From a virus, in IMG/VR virus record IMGVR_UViG_3300044700_000157, positions 1 through 28,185 of that record: a stretch of DNA of 28,185 nt; one strand, 5' to 3'. Made by a program: the position numbers and the translations under genes. The notes beneath the pieces were generated by a model. The model searched no databases, was not told where the DNA came from, and saw only the letters and a program-made list of their open reading frames with translations. Shown here piece after piece: positions 18,806 through 25,193 of the stretch. Within the stretch, counting starts at the first letter, position 1. Each line of letters opens with the position of its first letter.

Positions 18806-19057
18806 ATGGATATCAAAGTTTATACTCTACTAAATTGTTCTTCATGTGCTCATCTCAAAGAGCTGATGACAAGAGCAAATCAAACCTATACTGAGACACA
18901 GGTAGGAACTGACATCACGCTAGAACAATTTCAACAAGAACATCCTGGCGTAAACATGTTGCCTTATGTTATAATTGATGATGAGAAAATTGGTGGACTG
19001 ATAGAAGTAGCACGAAAATTTCTCAAAGAAGGATTAGTTACACCACCGCAAAAATAA
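18806..19057 (+). CDS. Glutaredoxin-like thiol-disulfide protein
   Basis: This 83-residue protein has a complete glutaredoxin fold: beta strand IKVYTLLN, active site C-S-S-C at residues 10-13, helix HLKELMTRA, the cis-proline segment NMLPYVIIDD and the GG turn IGGLIEVARKF. The active site is CSSC, not the CPYC/CPYS of classic glutaredoxins, which may alter redox potential. T4 encodes NrdC, a thioredoxin/glutaredoxin donor for phage ribonucleotide reductase; an equivalent role is plausible, but no reductase gene is visible here. The ATG is 2 bases after the previous stop. Confidence 0.8.
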   Translation: MDIKVYTLLNCSSCAHLKELMTRANQTYTETQVGTDITLEQFQQEHPGVNMLPYVIIDDEKIGGLIEVARKFLKEGLVTPPQK

Positions 19058-19059
19058 TC

Positions 19060-19359
19060 ATGGCAGTACAAGTTGTGAAGATGATTACTGGAGAACAAGT
19101 AATCGCTGATATTGTTGACATGCAAGATGAAAGAGGAAAAAATGTTGGATTTAAACTGGCATATCCTTACACTCTTGTTATGCGTCAAACTGAAGATATG
19201 AAGTTTGATATTAATTATCTCGCATGGATGTCTGCGTCATCCAGTGTTGAGTTTGCTGTACCATACTCCAGCGTCATTACTATTGGTGATGCCGCAGAAG
19301 AAGTGAGAAAAGAATATCTTAAGCAGTTTGGAGAATTCTTGACAGAAGCACAAGACTGA
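19060..19359 (+). CDS. Small conserved protein, possible Sm-like fold
   Basis: This 99-residue protein starts VQVVKMITGEQVIADIVDMQDERG, continues with a strand-rich YPYTLVMRQ and ends with a helix (EEVRKEYLKQFGEF). The order TGE-x-x-IA, a short acidic loop, a P-x-x-L strand and a final V-PYSSVITIGDA strand is what I would expect of a small Sm/LSm-type beta barrel, and cyanophages carry a short protein of this sort near glutaredoxin. This is a pattern judgement, not a match. RNA binding is possible but unsupported by residues I can name. Confidence 0.55.
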   Translation: MAVQVVKMITGEQVIADIVDMQDERGKNVGFKLAYPYTLVMRQTEDMKFDINYLAWMSASSSVEFAVPYSSVITIGDAAEEVRKEYLKQFGEFLTEAQD

Positions 19360-19377
19360 TCTAGACTGCTAAAAGCA
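19339..19377 (+). promoter_or_regulatory. Sigma70-type promoter with start-site dyad (P19362)
   Basis: A perfect -35 TTGACA (19339-19344) and a 4/6 -10 TAGACT (19362-19367) are 17 bases apart. A dyad TGCT-AAA-AGCA (19367-19377) is centred 10 bases after the first base of the -10, the phase seen in other promoters here. The gene ATG is 27 bases after the start of the -10. It lies in the 3' end of the upstream gene and has no upstream CAGTT repeat. Confidence 0.5.
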
Positions 19378-19388
19378 TTCTAATCACT

Positions 19389-19637
19389 ATGAAAGTTCCC
19401 ACACAACCTGAGTTGATCCATCTTCAGCTCCAAGCAATGTTGCGTGATCACAATATTCCAGATACAGAAGTAAAGTATCTTGGTGATCGTGAATATACAA
19501 CAGAATATCAAGCTCATCCAGAGTATCATGGTCAAATCATGCCATGGTATTTGATTGCTAACGAACATGAGGTGCCTGTTTGTGACATCGCATCCGTCGA
19601 TCGAGTGGACGATGAGGAAACTGTCACATGGGGTTGA
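19389..19637 (+). CDS. Hypothetical small protein
   Basis: This 82-residue protein begins with a helix (PELIHLQLQAMLRDHNIPDTEVKY) and contains YHGQIMPWYLIANEHEVPVCD. It is acidic at the end, with no transmembrane segment and no family I recognise. It has its own candidate promoter just upstream (TTGACA/TAGACT) and its 3' end overlaps the strong promoter of the next gene. It marks the boundary between the virion-associated block and the non-structural block. Confidence 0.65.
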   Translation: MKVPTQPELIHLQLQAMLRDHNIPDTEVKYLGDREYTTEYQAHPEYHGQIMPWYLIANEHEVPVCDIASVDRVDDEETVTWG

Positions 19638-19662
19638 CAGACCCGAAAATCTCTGTTATATT
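19610..19662 (+). promoter_or_regulatory. Strong sigma70-type promoter with CTGTCAC box (P19657)
   Basis: -35 TTGACA (19634-19639), 17-base spacer, -10 TATATT (19657-19662). AACTGTCAC at 19619-19627 lies 36 bases before the -10, aligning with the box seen in five other promoters, but the left arm of the upstream inverted repeat is poorly preserved. Predicted start near 19669, about 11 bases before the ATG at 19680. Confidence 0.75.
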
Positions 19663-19668
19663 ACTCTC

Positions 19669-19690
19669 ATGCCTCAACGATGTTGAGCAT
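19669..19690 (+). promoter_or_regulatory. Inverted repeat at the predicted transcript 5' end
   Basis: CTCAAC-GAT-GTTGAG (19673-19687), flanked by ATG and CAT that extend the pairing across one bulged C. It would form a hairpin at the 5' end of the mRNA and would enclose the ATG at 19680, so it could be an operator, a 5' stabilising hairpin or a translational control. Confidence 0.45.
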
Positions 19691-20798
19691 ACCGCACAAT
19701 TACTTCCAAAAAATTATGTTTAAGAAAGTTGTAGTCGATCAATCGCAAGATTTCAACCTCTTGTATCTTGAGATTGACCCAGAAGATGGACCTTCGTATC
19801 CTCTTCTAGAATATGTAGATTTTGCTGTTCGTCAGGTTGGTGAGATCACCCCCACAGAAGCAAACTATCCTCGTAAGTCTGAGGTAATCCAAAACAAACT
19901 TGATGGTCTTGTTGCCTCTACTTCTGGTTACCGTTGGCTCTCTCGTTCTTGGCCTATTAGTGTCTTTATCTCTGAAGATAAAGAAGAGCAATTCGATCAC
20001 CGCCACCTTCTTCTTGCTTTGAAGGAGAATGATTGGCGTACTGCACCCGTGGCTCGTTATCGTCGTAAGGTTACTGGTGACGCTTTGCTTGATAGTCTTT
20101 CTGACAGTTCAGTTATGACTTTGAGCGGTATTTTTGTGAATGCTACTGACGGTGGCAACCCTCAAAACTGTTCTAGTGCAGATTTTCTGATCCTCTCTCG
20201 TGTTATGGAGGATGAAGGTATCCCCCGCACCAAGAAAAATCTAGAAAAGTTGTTTTCTGTGTCTGGTATCTATGAGCACTTCCCTTTAAAGGGGCATAAA
20301 TCTACTATCGGCACCATTCGTAACAAAATCCTCAGCAACGAGAAACCTTCTCAGCGAGTGTTTAACACTTCCAAGGTTGAGATCAAAGATTGGTACGAGA
20401 AAAACAAGTTGTTTGGTGAGAACAACTACTCTAGTGTTGATGGTGCCCGTACTCGCCATAAAGTTCTTGATAACAGTTTCACATATCGTTATGCTAACGA
20501 TATTCTGAAGTGGGCATTTGAAGCTGTTTTGGCTGGTGAAACTGTCCGTGTTAGTTGCGCTAGTAAAGCAACTTGTGAACATGAGATTGAGGCTGAGCGT
20601 CAAGAGATTGTCGATGCTATTAACGACATTTTGAATAGCACTATCAACTGGTATATCTCTAAAGTTGAGGGTATGCTTAATGTTGGTTCTCTCTTTAGCT
20701 TCAAACTTCCTAAGGTCGATGTTAATTCTCTTCCTTTGGAACTCTACTGGATCCCCCAGATTGAAGGTGAAGAAGAAGCGATCAGGGTTTCTTTCTGA
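19680..20798 (+). CDS. Unknown protein with a possible ParB-like segment
   Basis: 372 residues from the first ATG. A second ATG at 19716 (MFKKVVVDQ) gives 360 residues and is also plausible; neither has a Shine-Dalgarno. I prefer the first because most promoter-proximal ATGs here are about 28 bases from the -10 (23 for this one). Residues 92-127 (WPISVFISED...QFDHRHLLLALKENDW...APVARYR) resemble the ParB/sulfiredoxin-like core, in which D-x-HR-x-x-A-like residues precede a G/W-x-x-x-PV strand. The rest has VMEDEGIPRTKKNLEKLF and a charged helical C terminus. No helix-turn-helix is evident. A DNA-binding or nucleotide-dependent role is a tentative inference supported by the helicase downstream. 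Codon use shifts here to CGT. Confidence 0.6.
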   Translation: MLSIPHNYFQKIMFKKVVVDQSQDFNLLYLEIDPEDGPSYPLLEYVDFAVRQVGEITPTEANYPRKSEVIQNKLDGLVASTSGYRWLSRSWPISVFISEDKEEQFDHRHLLLALKENDWRTAPVARYRRKVTGDALLDSLSDSSVMTLSGIFVNATDGGNPQNCSSADFLILSRVMEDEGIPRTKKNLEKLFSVSGIYEHFPLKGHKSTIGTIRNKILSNEKPSQRVFNTSKVEIKDWYEKNKLFGENNYSSVDGARTRHKVLDNSFTYRYANDILKWAFEAVLAGETVRVSCASKATCEHEIEAERQEIVDAINDILNSTINWYISKVEGMLNVGSLFSFKLPKVDVNSLPLELYWIPQIEGEEEAIRVSF

Positions 20799-20800
20799 TC

Positions 20801-20865
20801 CACTTGAAAAACTGTCACAGGGGGCCCCGTGCCCCCTTTCTCATGCCCTATACTAATCTCATCAA
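20801..20865 (+). promoter_or_regulatory. Dyad-type promoter of the helicase operon (P20849)
   Basis: Upstream repeat CACTT-GAAA-AACTG-TCAC (20801-20818), -10 TATACT (20849-20854), ATG 28 bases after the start of the -10. The start-site dyad is degenerate here (CTAAT-CTC-ATCAA). No -35 match at the standard spacing; that region is occupied by the terminator hairpin. Confidence 0.6.
20820..20839 (+). terminator. GC-rich intrinsic terminator
   Basis: GGGGGC (20820-20825), loop CCCGT, GCCCCC (20831-20836), then TTTCT. It follows the 372-residue gene by 21 bases and lies inside the promoter of the helicase gene, between the upstream CTGTCAC box and the -10. Confidence 0.65.
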
Positions 20866-20876
20866 CAGCGAACCGC

Positions 20877-22121
20877 ATGACCTTCACCTTACGCCCCCAC
20901 CAGCAGCGTATCCTTGATGCCCTGCAGACTGCTGCTGTCGGTCGTGTTACCTGCCCTACGGGCGGCGGCAAGACCCTTCCTATGATCCTTGACTGTCTGC
21001 GTCGTCTTCAAGAGGCAGACCGCCCCCAGACCGTTGTAGTGGTCGCTCCTCGCATCCTGCTGGCAGTTCAGTTGTATGAAGAGTTCTGGTCTGAACTGAA
21101 CGGCAAGGTTGATGCTACTGTTCTTCATGTTCACAGCGGTGAGGTAGATTGTCACCACACCACTAAGGTGCGTGAGATCGTCATTCATAATTCTATCTGT
21201 AAAGCTGCCAACTCTCACCAGATTATCTTTACCACCTACAACTCTTTGCGCCGTGTCAACGAAGCGGGTATTGATGTGGATGTGATCTACTACGATGAGG
21301 CACACAATTCTGTGCGTCGTGACTTCTACATGGAGGTTGCTGCTGCTACTGTGACTGCCAAGAACGCATACTACTTTACTGCCACTCCTAAGTATCGTGG
21401 TGGTAACATCAGTATGCATAATACTGATGTGTATGGTAAGGAACTGATCAACATTCCTGCTCCTGAACTCATCGCCAATGGTAGTATCATTCCTCCTACC
21501 ATTCAAGCTCACGTTGTTGACATCGAGCGTAACAAGTCTCTGCTTGCTGCAGAGAACGACCGTGAGGTGCTGGTTGATATTGTCAGCAAACTCGATGATG
21601 CTGCTGCCCAGAAGATCCTGGTTGCTGCTCCCAACACTCGTGTGCTGTGGCGTTTGCTCTCTAGCACCAACGTGATGCAGGAGTTTGCTGAGCGTGGTTA
21701 CGATGTTCTCCACATCACTAGCAAGTATGGTGCCTATGTCAACAAACAGAAAGTTGGTCGTCAAGAATTCTTTGACACTCTTGACGCCTGGGGTAAAGAT
21801 CCTAGCCGTAAGTTCATCATGTTCCACTATAGCATCTTGAGCGAAGGTATCAACGTTCCTGGTCTTACTCACTGCATCCTGCTGCGTAATCTGCCTGTGA
21901 TCGAGATGGCGCAAACCATCGGTCGTGTCATTCGACTTGACAAACAGGACGCTGCTGATATACAATCGGGTAAGATCCCTGCTGGTCAGCTAGAATTCTA
22001 CCGCAAGCGTACTGGTTTCGTTACCGTGCCTGTGTTTAGTAACTACGGTCAGCAGACTGAGAAGCGACTGCAACGTGTTGTGGATGCTATCTTTGTCAAA
22101 GGTGTTGCCCCTACTGAATGA
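20877..22121 (+). CDS. SF2 DNA/RNA helicase, UvsW-like
   Basis: I start at the ATG at 20877 (414 residues) because an in-frame ATG at 20829 lies upstream of the -10. RecA domain 1 has the Q-like LRPHQQ at 5-10, Walker A PTGGGKT at 27-33, motif Ia APR at 58, DEAH at 140-143 and TAT at 168-170. Domain 2 has FHYSILSEGINVPG and motif VI QTIGRVIR at 346-353. T4 UvsW, which unwinds branched recombination intermediates and R-loops, has this organisation but is longer, near 500 residues. The shorter length and separate location mean it may be a second SF2 helicase rather than UvsW itself. It heads an operon of small genes, has elevated GC and uses CGT/CGC arginine codons. Confidence 0.85.
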   Translation: MTFTLRPHQQRILDALQTAAVGRVTCPTGGGKTLPMILDCLRRLQEADRPQTVVVVAPRILLAVQLYEEFWSELNGKVDATVLHVHSGEVDCHHTTKVREIVIHNSICKAANSHQIIFTTYNSLRRVNEAGIDVDVIYYDEAHNSVRRDFYMEVAAATVTAKNAYYFTATPKYRGGNISMHNTDVYGKELINIPAPELIANGSIIPPTIQAHVVDIERNKSLLAAENDREVLVDIVSKLDDAAAQKILVAAPNTRVLWRLLSSTNVMQEFAERGYDVLHITSKYGAYVNKQKVGRQEFFDTLDAWGKDPSRKFIMFHYSILSEGINVPGLTHCILLRNLPVIEMAQTIGRVIRLDKQDAADIQSGKIPAGQLEFYRKRTGFVTVPVFSNYGQQTEKRLQRVVDAIFVKGVAPTE

Positions 22122-22122
22122 T

Positions 22123-22443
22123 ATGAAACTCAACCCTAATAACCCCCACGAATTCACTATGACTATCGAAGGACGCCCAGAAATTCAACATTCTGATGAA
22201 TACTGGAAGCAAGAGTATACCAAGCAGCGTAAAGACCGTTTGTGTGATGCCGTCCATGATTATTTGGACGATGCTGATACCAGTATTCTAGAATTCTATA
22301 ACGATCTGCGAGATATTATCGTGGAGATGAACACTTATCACAAAACCTTTGCTGACAAGGCAGAGGGTGCCCTACTGCTGGTTCATGGCAAACCCAGCAC
22401 GGAAAAATGTGATGATAACATCCCTGGCGATCCTTCCTACTGA
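22123..22443 (+). CDS. Hypothetical acidic protein
   Basis: Starting at the ATG 2 bases after the helicase stop gives 106 residues (MKLNPNNPHEF). A start inside the helicase gene at 22075 is possible but adds an unlikely leader. The protein is acidic and mainly helical (DEYWKQEYTKQRKDRLCDAV; LDDADTSILEFYNDLRDI) with no recognised domain. It overlaps the next gene by one base (TGATG). Confidence 0.6.
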   Translation: MKLNPNNPHEFTMTIEGRPEIQHSDEYWKQEYTKQRKDRLCDAVHDYLDDADTSILEFYNDLRDIIVEMNTYHKTFADKAEGALLLVHGKPSTEKCDDNIPGDPSY

Positions 22444-22595
22444 TGGATGATAAAACCAAACTGATCCTTGCTCTGCTTCAGATAAATAATCTGACAGAGC
22501 TTCTTGCTGGCAATGAGTGGGAGAAATTTTTATACTCCCGCCTTGTCAGTTTGAAAGTAGAATTAGAACGACAATTGAGTTTTTACCATGACTGA
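22443..22595 (+). CDS. Hypothetical 50-residue protein
   Basis: The frame encodes MDDKTKLILALLQINN and ends RQLSFYHD. It starts on the A of the upstream TGA and overlaps the next ATG by 8 bases, so it sits tightly in the operon. It is predicted to be mostly helical with alternating Leu residues. Small size leaves coding status moderately supported; the coupled start and stop geometry is the main evidence. Confidence 0.55.
   Translation: MDDKTKLILALLQINNLTELLAGNEWEKFLYSRLVSLKVELERQLSFYHD
22481..22488 (+). promoter_or_regulatory. Late-promoter-like octamer GATAAATA
   Basis: It sits inside a dyad CAGAT-AAATA-ATCTG (22479-22493), 107 bases before the ATG at 22588. It overlaps a small coding frame, so it could be fortuitous. 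Confidence 0.2.
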
Positions 22596-22785
22596 TGAAG
22601 AGATGAAATCTGTAGTAGAAAATTTACTACAAATGCAGAGCAACAACGAATACAATTTCCAACTTCTCCAAGCACGTATTGATATGCTGCAGAAGCAATT
22701 GGATGATCTAAATGATCTCAAGGAAATGTTCAGATTGCCCAATCCAGCAAACAAAAATCGTGACGCATTCGAACAGATCAACTGA
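22588..22785 (+). CDS. Small coiled-coil protein
   Basis: 65 residues. Residues 3-45 (EEMKSVVENLLQ...LQARIDMLQKQLDDLNDLKEM) have heptad-like hydrophobic spacing and look like one coiled coil, followed by a proline/asparagine-rich tail. No signal peptide. It overlaps the upstream gene by 8 bases and the downstream gene by one base. The function is unknown; oligomerisation is likely from the coiled coil. Confidence 0.65.
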   Translation: MTDEEMKSVVENLLQMQSNNEYNFQLLQARIDMLQKQLDDLNDLKEMFRLPNPANKNRDAFEQIN

Positions 22786-23054
22786 TGAAGTTTGAACATG
22801 GGATGCAGGTTGGATACCGTGGGACACACGGTTGGATAGATTTTATTGACGAACAGTACATCACAGTCTGTTTCCTTGACATTCCTGATAAAACCAAGCG
22901 TAATGGTAGGTATCAGGCATCACTTTTAGTTTATCGTGAGTATTGGAATGAAGTACGCTGTTGTGTGGATCAAACAAAAGAAGAACAAAAAGGCGAAACA
23001 ACAAGCTATTTTCTACAATCTAGAGGATGCGATCTTGTGGGAGCAGCATGTTAA
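22785..23054 (+). CDS. Small beta-rich protein of a cyanophage-type family
   Basis: 89 residues as read. The first 65-70 (HGMQVGYRGTHGWIDFIDEQYITVCFLD...LLVYREYWNEVRCC) look like a compact beta-barrel of a kind I associate with small cyanophage proteins: G-x-x-V/GYRG, then a WIDF-x-x-x-YIT-x-CF core. The final 20-25 residues (DQTKEEQKGETTSYF...) are low in order and lie over another reading frame. The ATG overlaps the upstream TGA. Function unknown. Confidence 0.6.
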   Translation: MKFEHGMQVGYRGTHGWIDFIDEQYITVCFLDIPDKTKRNGRYQASLLVYREYWNEVRCCVDQTKEEQKGETTSYFLQSRGCDLVGAAC

Positions 23055-23106
23055 CATGACTGAGCACGTTAAAACTGAAATTCACCCCGTCTTTGGGGAC
23101 AGTTGA
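22948..23106 (+). CDS. Hypothetical 52-residue basic protein in an overlapping frame
   Basis: The frame encodes MKYAVVWIKQKKNKK, AIFYNLEDAILWEQHV and KTEIHPVFG. It overlaps the 3' end of the previous gene by 107 bases in another frame. The order of a basic strand, a FYNLEDA helix and a TEI-x-PVF strand looks like a folded alpha/beta microprotein rather than chance translation. Its TGA lies in the upstream repeat of the nuclease-operon promoter. Start by ATG at 22948; no clear Shine-Dalgarno. Confidence 0.6.
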   Translation: MKYAVVWIKQKKNKKAKQQAIFYNLEDAILWEQHVNMTEHVKTEIHPVFGDS

Positions 23107-23165
23107 AGAAGTGGCACGGGGGGCTTCGAATCCCCCTTTTTCATGCCCTATAATTACAAGGTAAT
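23100..23165 (+). promoter_or_regulatory. Dyad-type promoter of the nuclease-methylase operon (P23149)
   Basis: Upstream repeat CAGTT-GAAG-AAGTG-GCAC (23100-23117), consensus -10 TATAAT (23149-23154), start-site dyad ATTAC-AAG-GTAAT (23153-23165), ATG 28 bases after the start of the -10. From the -10 the next 26 bases are identical to those at 25392. Confidence 0.7.
23118..23141 (+). terminator. Intrinsic terminator
   Basis: G-rich arm (23118-23123), loop CTTCGAAT, CCCCC (23132-23136) and five T's. A second small hairpin CCCC-GTCTTT-GGGG lies just upstream at 23085-23098. It ends the helicase operon and, as at 20820, sits between the upstream repeat and the -10 of the next promoter. Confidence 0.75.
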
Positions 23166-23176
23166 CAATCAAACAC

Positions 23177-23752
23177 ATGTCTTACTTAGAGCGTCATCTG
23201 CTTCCTCTCATTCTCTCCATCGACCCCACACAGGTAGAGAGTTATATCGATGCCTGCCTTGGGTGGGAACCTGAGAATAGCGTTCAGAGCATCCGAATTC
23301 AGTTTGGCAATAAGATTGAAGAGTTCTGGAATCAAGTTATCAGCGATGCAAAGAACGCTGAAAATTTGATTGCAGAGAACAACATGATCATGGTTGGTAA
23401 CGATGAACGCCAACTTGATCATCTGTTTAAGTATAGCGTAGGTGAGAACGTGTACAAACTCTACCTTGAGAGCAAGTGTAATCTCAACTTTGACAGTGAG
23501 AAGGACAAAGCATCTAACGCTAAGATCAAAGCAGTTTTGGCGACTATGGAGGACGCTACTGGAGCATATTTCTGTCCTGTGGTAGATGCTGTTCCACATA
23601 AGTGGCAGGTCAAATATACCAACAAAGGTATGAATATCATTGGTGTCTCTGATATGATGAAGATGATTGACTGCCCATTTACCACTGAAGAATACTTCAC
23701 ATTTATGCGTGAAGTTGTTGGTCCTATTCTTAAGGAAAAGCGTTATGGTTAA
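23177..23752 (+). CDS. Probable PD-(D/E)XK nuclease, candidate type II restriction endonuclease
   Basis: 191 residues. The motif order matches PD-(D/E)XK endonucleases: GNKIEEFW (44-51, E48 on the first helix), an acidic residue in RQLDHLF (D81), then KLYLESK with E98-x-K100 after a 16-residue spacer. This is followed by CNLNFDSEK, a pattern I associate with some type II restriction enzymes. GAYFCPVV (129-136), IIGVSD (154-159) and EEYFTFMREV (171-180) fit the downstream strands and helix. The gene overlaps an adenine methylase gene by 8 bases and shares its promoter, the usual arrangement of restriction-modification pairs. It could instead be a phage nuclease for host DNA with no sequence specificity. 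The fold call is by eye; the cleavage site is unknown. Confidence 0.55.
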   Translation: MSYLERHLLPLILSIDPTQVESYIDACLGWEPENSVQSIRIQFGNKIEEFWNQVISDAKNAENLIAENNMIMVGNDERQLDHLFKYSVGENVYKLYLESKCNLNFDSEKDKASNAKIKAVLATMEDATGAYFCPVVDAVPHKWQVKYTNKGMNIIGVSDMMKMIDCPFTTEEYFTFMREVVGPILKEKRYG

Positions 23753-24590
23753 ACCTATTGTTAAGTATCAAGGTGGCAAATCTCGTGAGATCAAAACGAT
23801 CACGGGTTTGCTGCCTTCTTTTACTGGAAAGATTATTGAACCATTTTGTGGTGGTGCAGCTGTAGCATTCCATTACGGGAGACAGTCTATTCTGAGTGAT
23901 GTCAACCGAGATATTATCAATCTCTATCAAGTCGTTGCATCTGATAGATATGATGAGCTTCAACTCAAAGTGGATTATATCAAAACTTTGGAGCATGACG
24001 ATCTCGAAACTGAGTTCTATGCATCTAGAGAAGCGATCAATCAACCGTGGGATTGTGTAGATCCTCTGCAGAGGGCATTGTCGTACATTATCGTGCGGCA
24101 GTTGTGCTTCTCTGGCATGGAGAGGTACAATGCGAATGGAGAGTTCAACGTGCCATTTGGACACTACAAATCATTCTCATGTAATCTCTCGAAGGATCAC
24201 CATCAATTTCTTCTGAATTGTAAGATCTCTCATGCTTCATTTGAGCACTGCTTCAAAGATGTACGTGAGAATGATTTTATTTTTATTGATCCACCTTACC
24301 TAGATCGTCTTGGTTATACTACAGGAGATGGTGGTTCAAGTCTACACGAGAAGCTCTTGAGTTGTCTCAAGGCAACACCTGCTAAGTGGTTGATCATTCA
24401 CTCTGATCATGAGTTCTATCGTGATAGTTATGAAGACTATAACATCATGACCAAAGACTTCGTATACTCTCAACGATTTGGTAAGAACAAAAACCATTCT
24501 GGCGCCAAGGTACAGCATTTGTACATCACCAACTATCCAGTTCAACAACTGGCACACCCGACCGTGACCACCCACCTTGCTGCTGTATGA
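23745..24590 (+). CDS. dam: DNA adenine N6-methyltransferase, D12 class (Dam-type)
   Basis: I start at the ATG at 23745, with AAGGAA about 8 bases upstream and KYQGGK at residues 7-12 as expected for this family (281 residues). An in-frame upstream ATG at 23667 lies in the nuclease gene. Motif I is EPFCGGAAV (32-40), D52 in LSDVNRDIINLY contacts AdoMet, SGMERYNANGEFNVPFG (123-139) is the D12 signature, and the catalytic DPPY is at 182-185. The C terminus has FGKNKN and HLYITNYP. The family methylates adenine, most often in GATC; the actual target is not readable. It would protect phage DNA from the neighbouring nuclease or from host enzymes. Its 3' end contains the promoter of the next gene. 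Confidence 0.9.
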   Translation: MVKPIVKYQGGKSREIKTITGLLPSFTGKIIEPFCGGAAVAFHYGRQSILSDVNRDIINLYQVVASDRYDELQLKVDYIKTLEHDDLETEFYASREAINQPWDCVDPLQRALSYIIVRQLCFSGMERYNANGEFNVPFGHYKSFSCNLSKDHHQFLLNCKISHASFEHCFKDVRENDFIFIDPPYLDRLGYTTGDGGSSLHEKLLSCLKATPAKWLIIHSDHEFYRDSYEDYNIMTKDFVYSQRFGKNKNHSGAKVQHLYITNYPVQQLAHPTVTTHLAAV

Positions 24591-24603
24591 TTACAAAGTA
24601 ATC
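24538..24603 (+). promoter_or_regulatory. Dyad-type promoter (P24586)
   Basis: Upstream perfect inverted repeat CAGTT-CAAC-AACTG followed by GCAC (24538-24555), -10 TATGAT (24586-24591), start-site dyad GATTAC-AAA-GTAATC (24589-24603), ATG 29 bases after the start of the -10. Entirely within and just after the end of the methylase gene. Confidence 0.65.
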
Positions 24604-24614
24604 GAGAGACACCC

Positions 24615-24863
24615 ATGCAACTCGCCACCTTCTCCAAGATCGACGGCAAGCCCTCCATGACCGTTGATTACTTCCCTGTGAAGGATAGCACCAAGTTTAT
24701 GTTCAAGGTGCTCAAGTTCCGTGGTGTTGATGCCATGTCCTACAAGTGTATCACCAAGCGTGACTTCCAACGTGAGATGGACGAGCGTATCGGTCTCGGT
24801 TGGGAAGTGACTGGTTTTAACACTGAAGTCAAGAATGTTAACCCTATGGCAGGTGCTTGCTGA
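24615..24863 (+). CDS. Hypothetical 82-residue protein
   Basis: First gene behind its own dyad-type promoter. It is basic in the middle (SYKCITKRDFQREMDERIGLGWEV) and soluble, with a G-W-x-V near residue 62 that could begin a strand. GC is noticeably higher than in the virion genes, with C-ending codons (CTCGCCACCTTC), which suggests a different origin or selection for early expression. No family recognised. It overlaps the next ATG by one base. Confidence 0.65.
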   Translation: MQLATFSKIDGKPSMTVDYFPVKDSTKFMFKVLKFRGVDAMSYKCITKRDFQREMDERIGLGWEVTGFNTEVKNVNPMAGAC

Positions 24864-25156
24864 TGGAACTTCCGCATGACTTTCCGCATCAACCTCCTAA
24901 CGGATATTCTTATTCCGTGCAACAATTCAAAGCTGGATACCTGAGTATATGGATCGGTAATCACTTTCCGTTTTCATATACTCAAGATAGTCCAGTCTAT
25001 TCTATCTGGGGATTTTACAACATCAAGAAGAAAAAGTATTTTGCCCCAGTCAATTCTAAATCTATTGGCAAAGAGGTTGACATCGATGATACGTCACCCT
25101 ATAGTGCCATGCAGATCCTAAAACCGATGCGCCCTAGCGTCCTCTCGTTCGTCTGA
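24863..25156 (+). CDS. Hypothetical aromatic-rich protein
   Basis: 97 residues from the ATG sharing the A of the upstream TGA; a TTG six bases earlier is less likely. It contains many Tyr, Phe and Trp residues (YLSIWIGNHFPFSY; VYSIWGFYNIKKKKYF), suggesting a small beta sheet, and ends in PMRPSVLSFV. No transmembrane segment or known motif. Confidence 0.6.
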   Translation: MELPHDFPHQPPNGYSYSVQQFKAGYLSIWIGNHFPFSYTQDSPVYSIWGFYNIKKKKYFAPVNSKSIGKEVDIDDTSPYSAMQILKPMRPSVLSFV

Positions 25157-25193
25157 GGCACCCAGGAGCGCCTGTAACCCCCCTCTGACCCCT

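Noticed and set aside
19669-19671. ATG at the predicted transcription start of P19657
   Set aside because: It would be at the very 5' end and is out of frame with the 372-residue gene.
20812-20818. Pho-box half site (CTGTCAC resembles part of the E. coli PhoB site)
   Set aside because: There is no second direct heptamer at 11-base spacing; the conserved element is an inverted repeat CAGTT-N4-AACTG, and the cyanobacterial Pho box is different.
20889-21965. 358-codon open frame on the - strand
   Set aside because: It lies wholly over the helicase gene, whose motifs are complete on the + strand; the low-complexity translation (VDHIHINTRFVD) is a mirror of + strand codon bias.
23118-23136. tRNA T-arm-like sequence (TTCGAAT in a G/C stem)
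   Set aside because: No matching acceptor, D or anticodon arm in the preceding 60 bases; the T run after it and its alignment with the 20820 hairpin make it a terminator.
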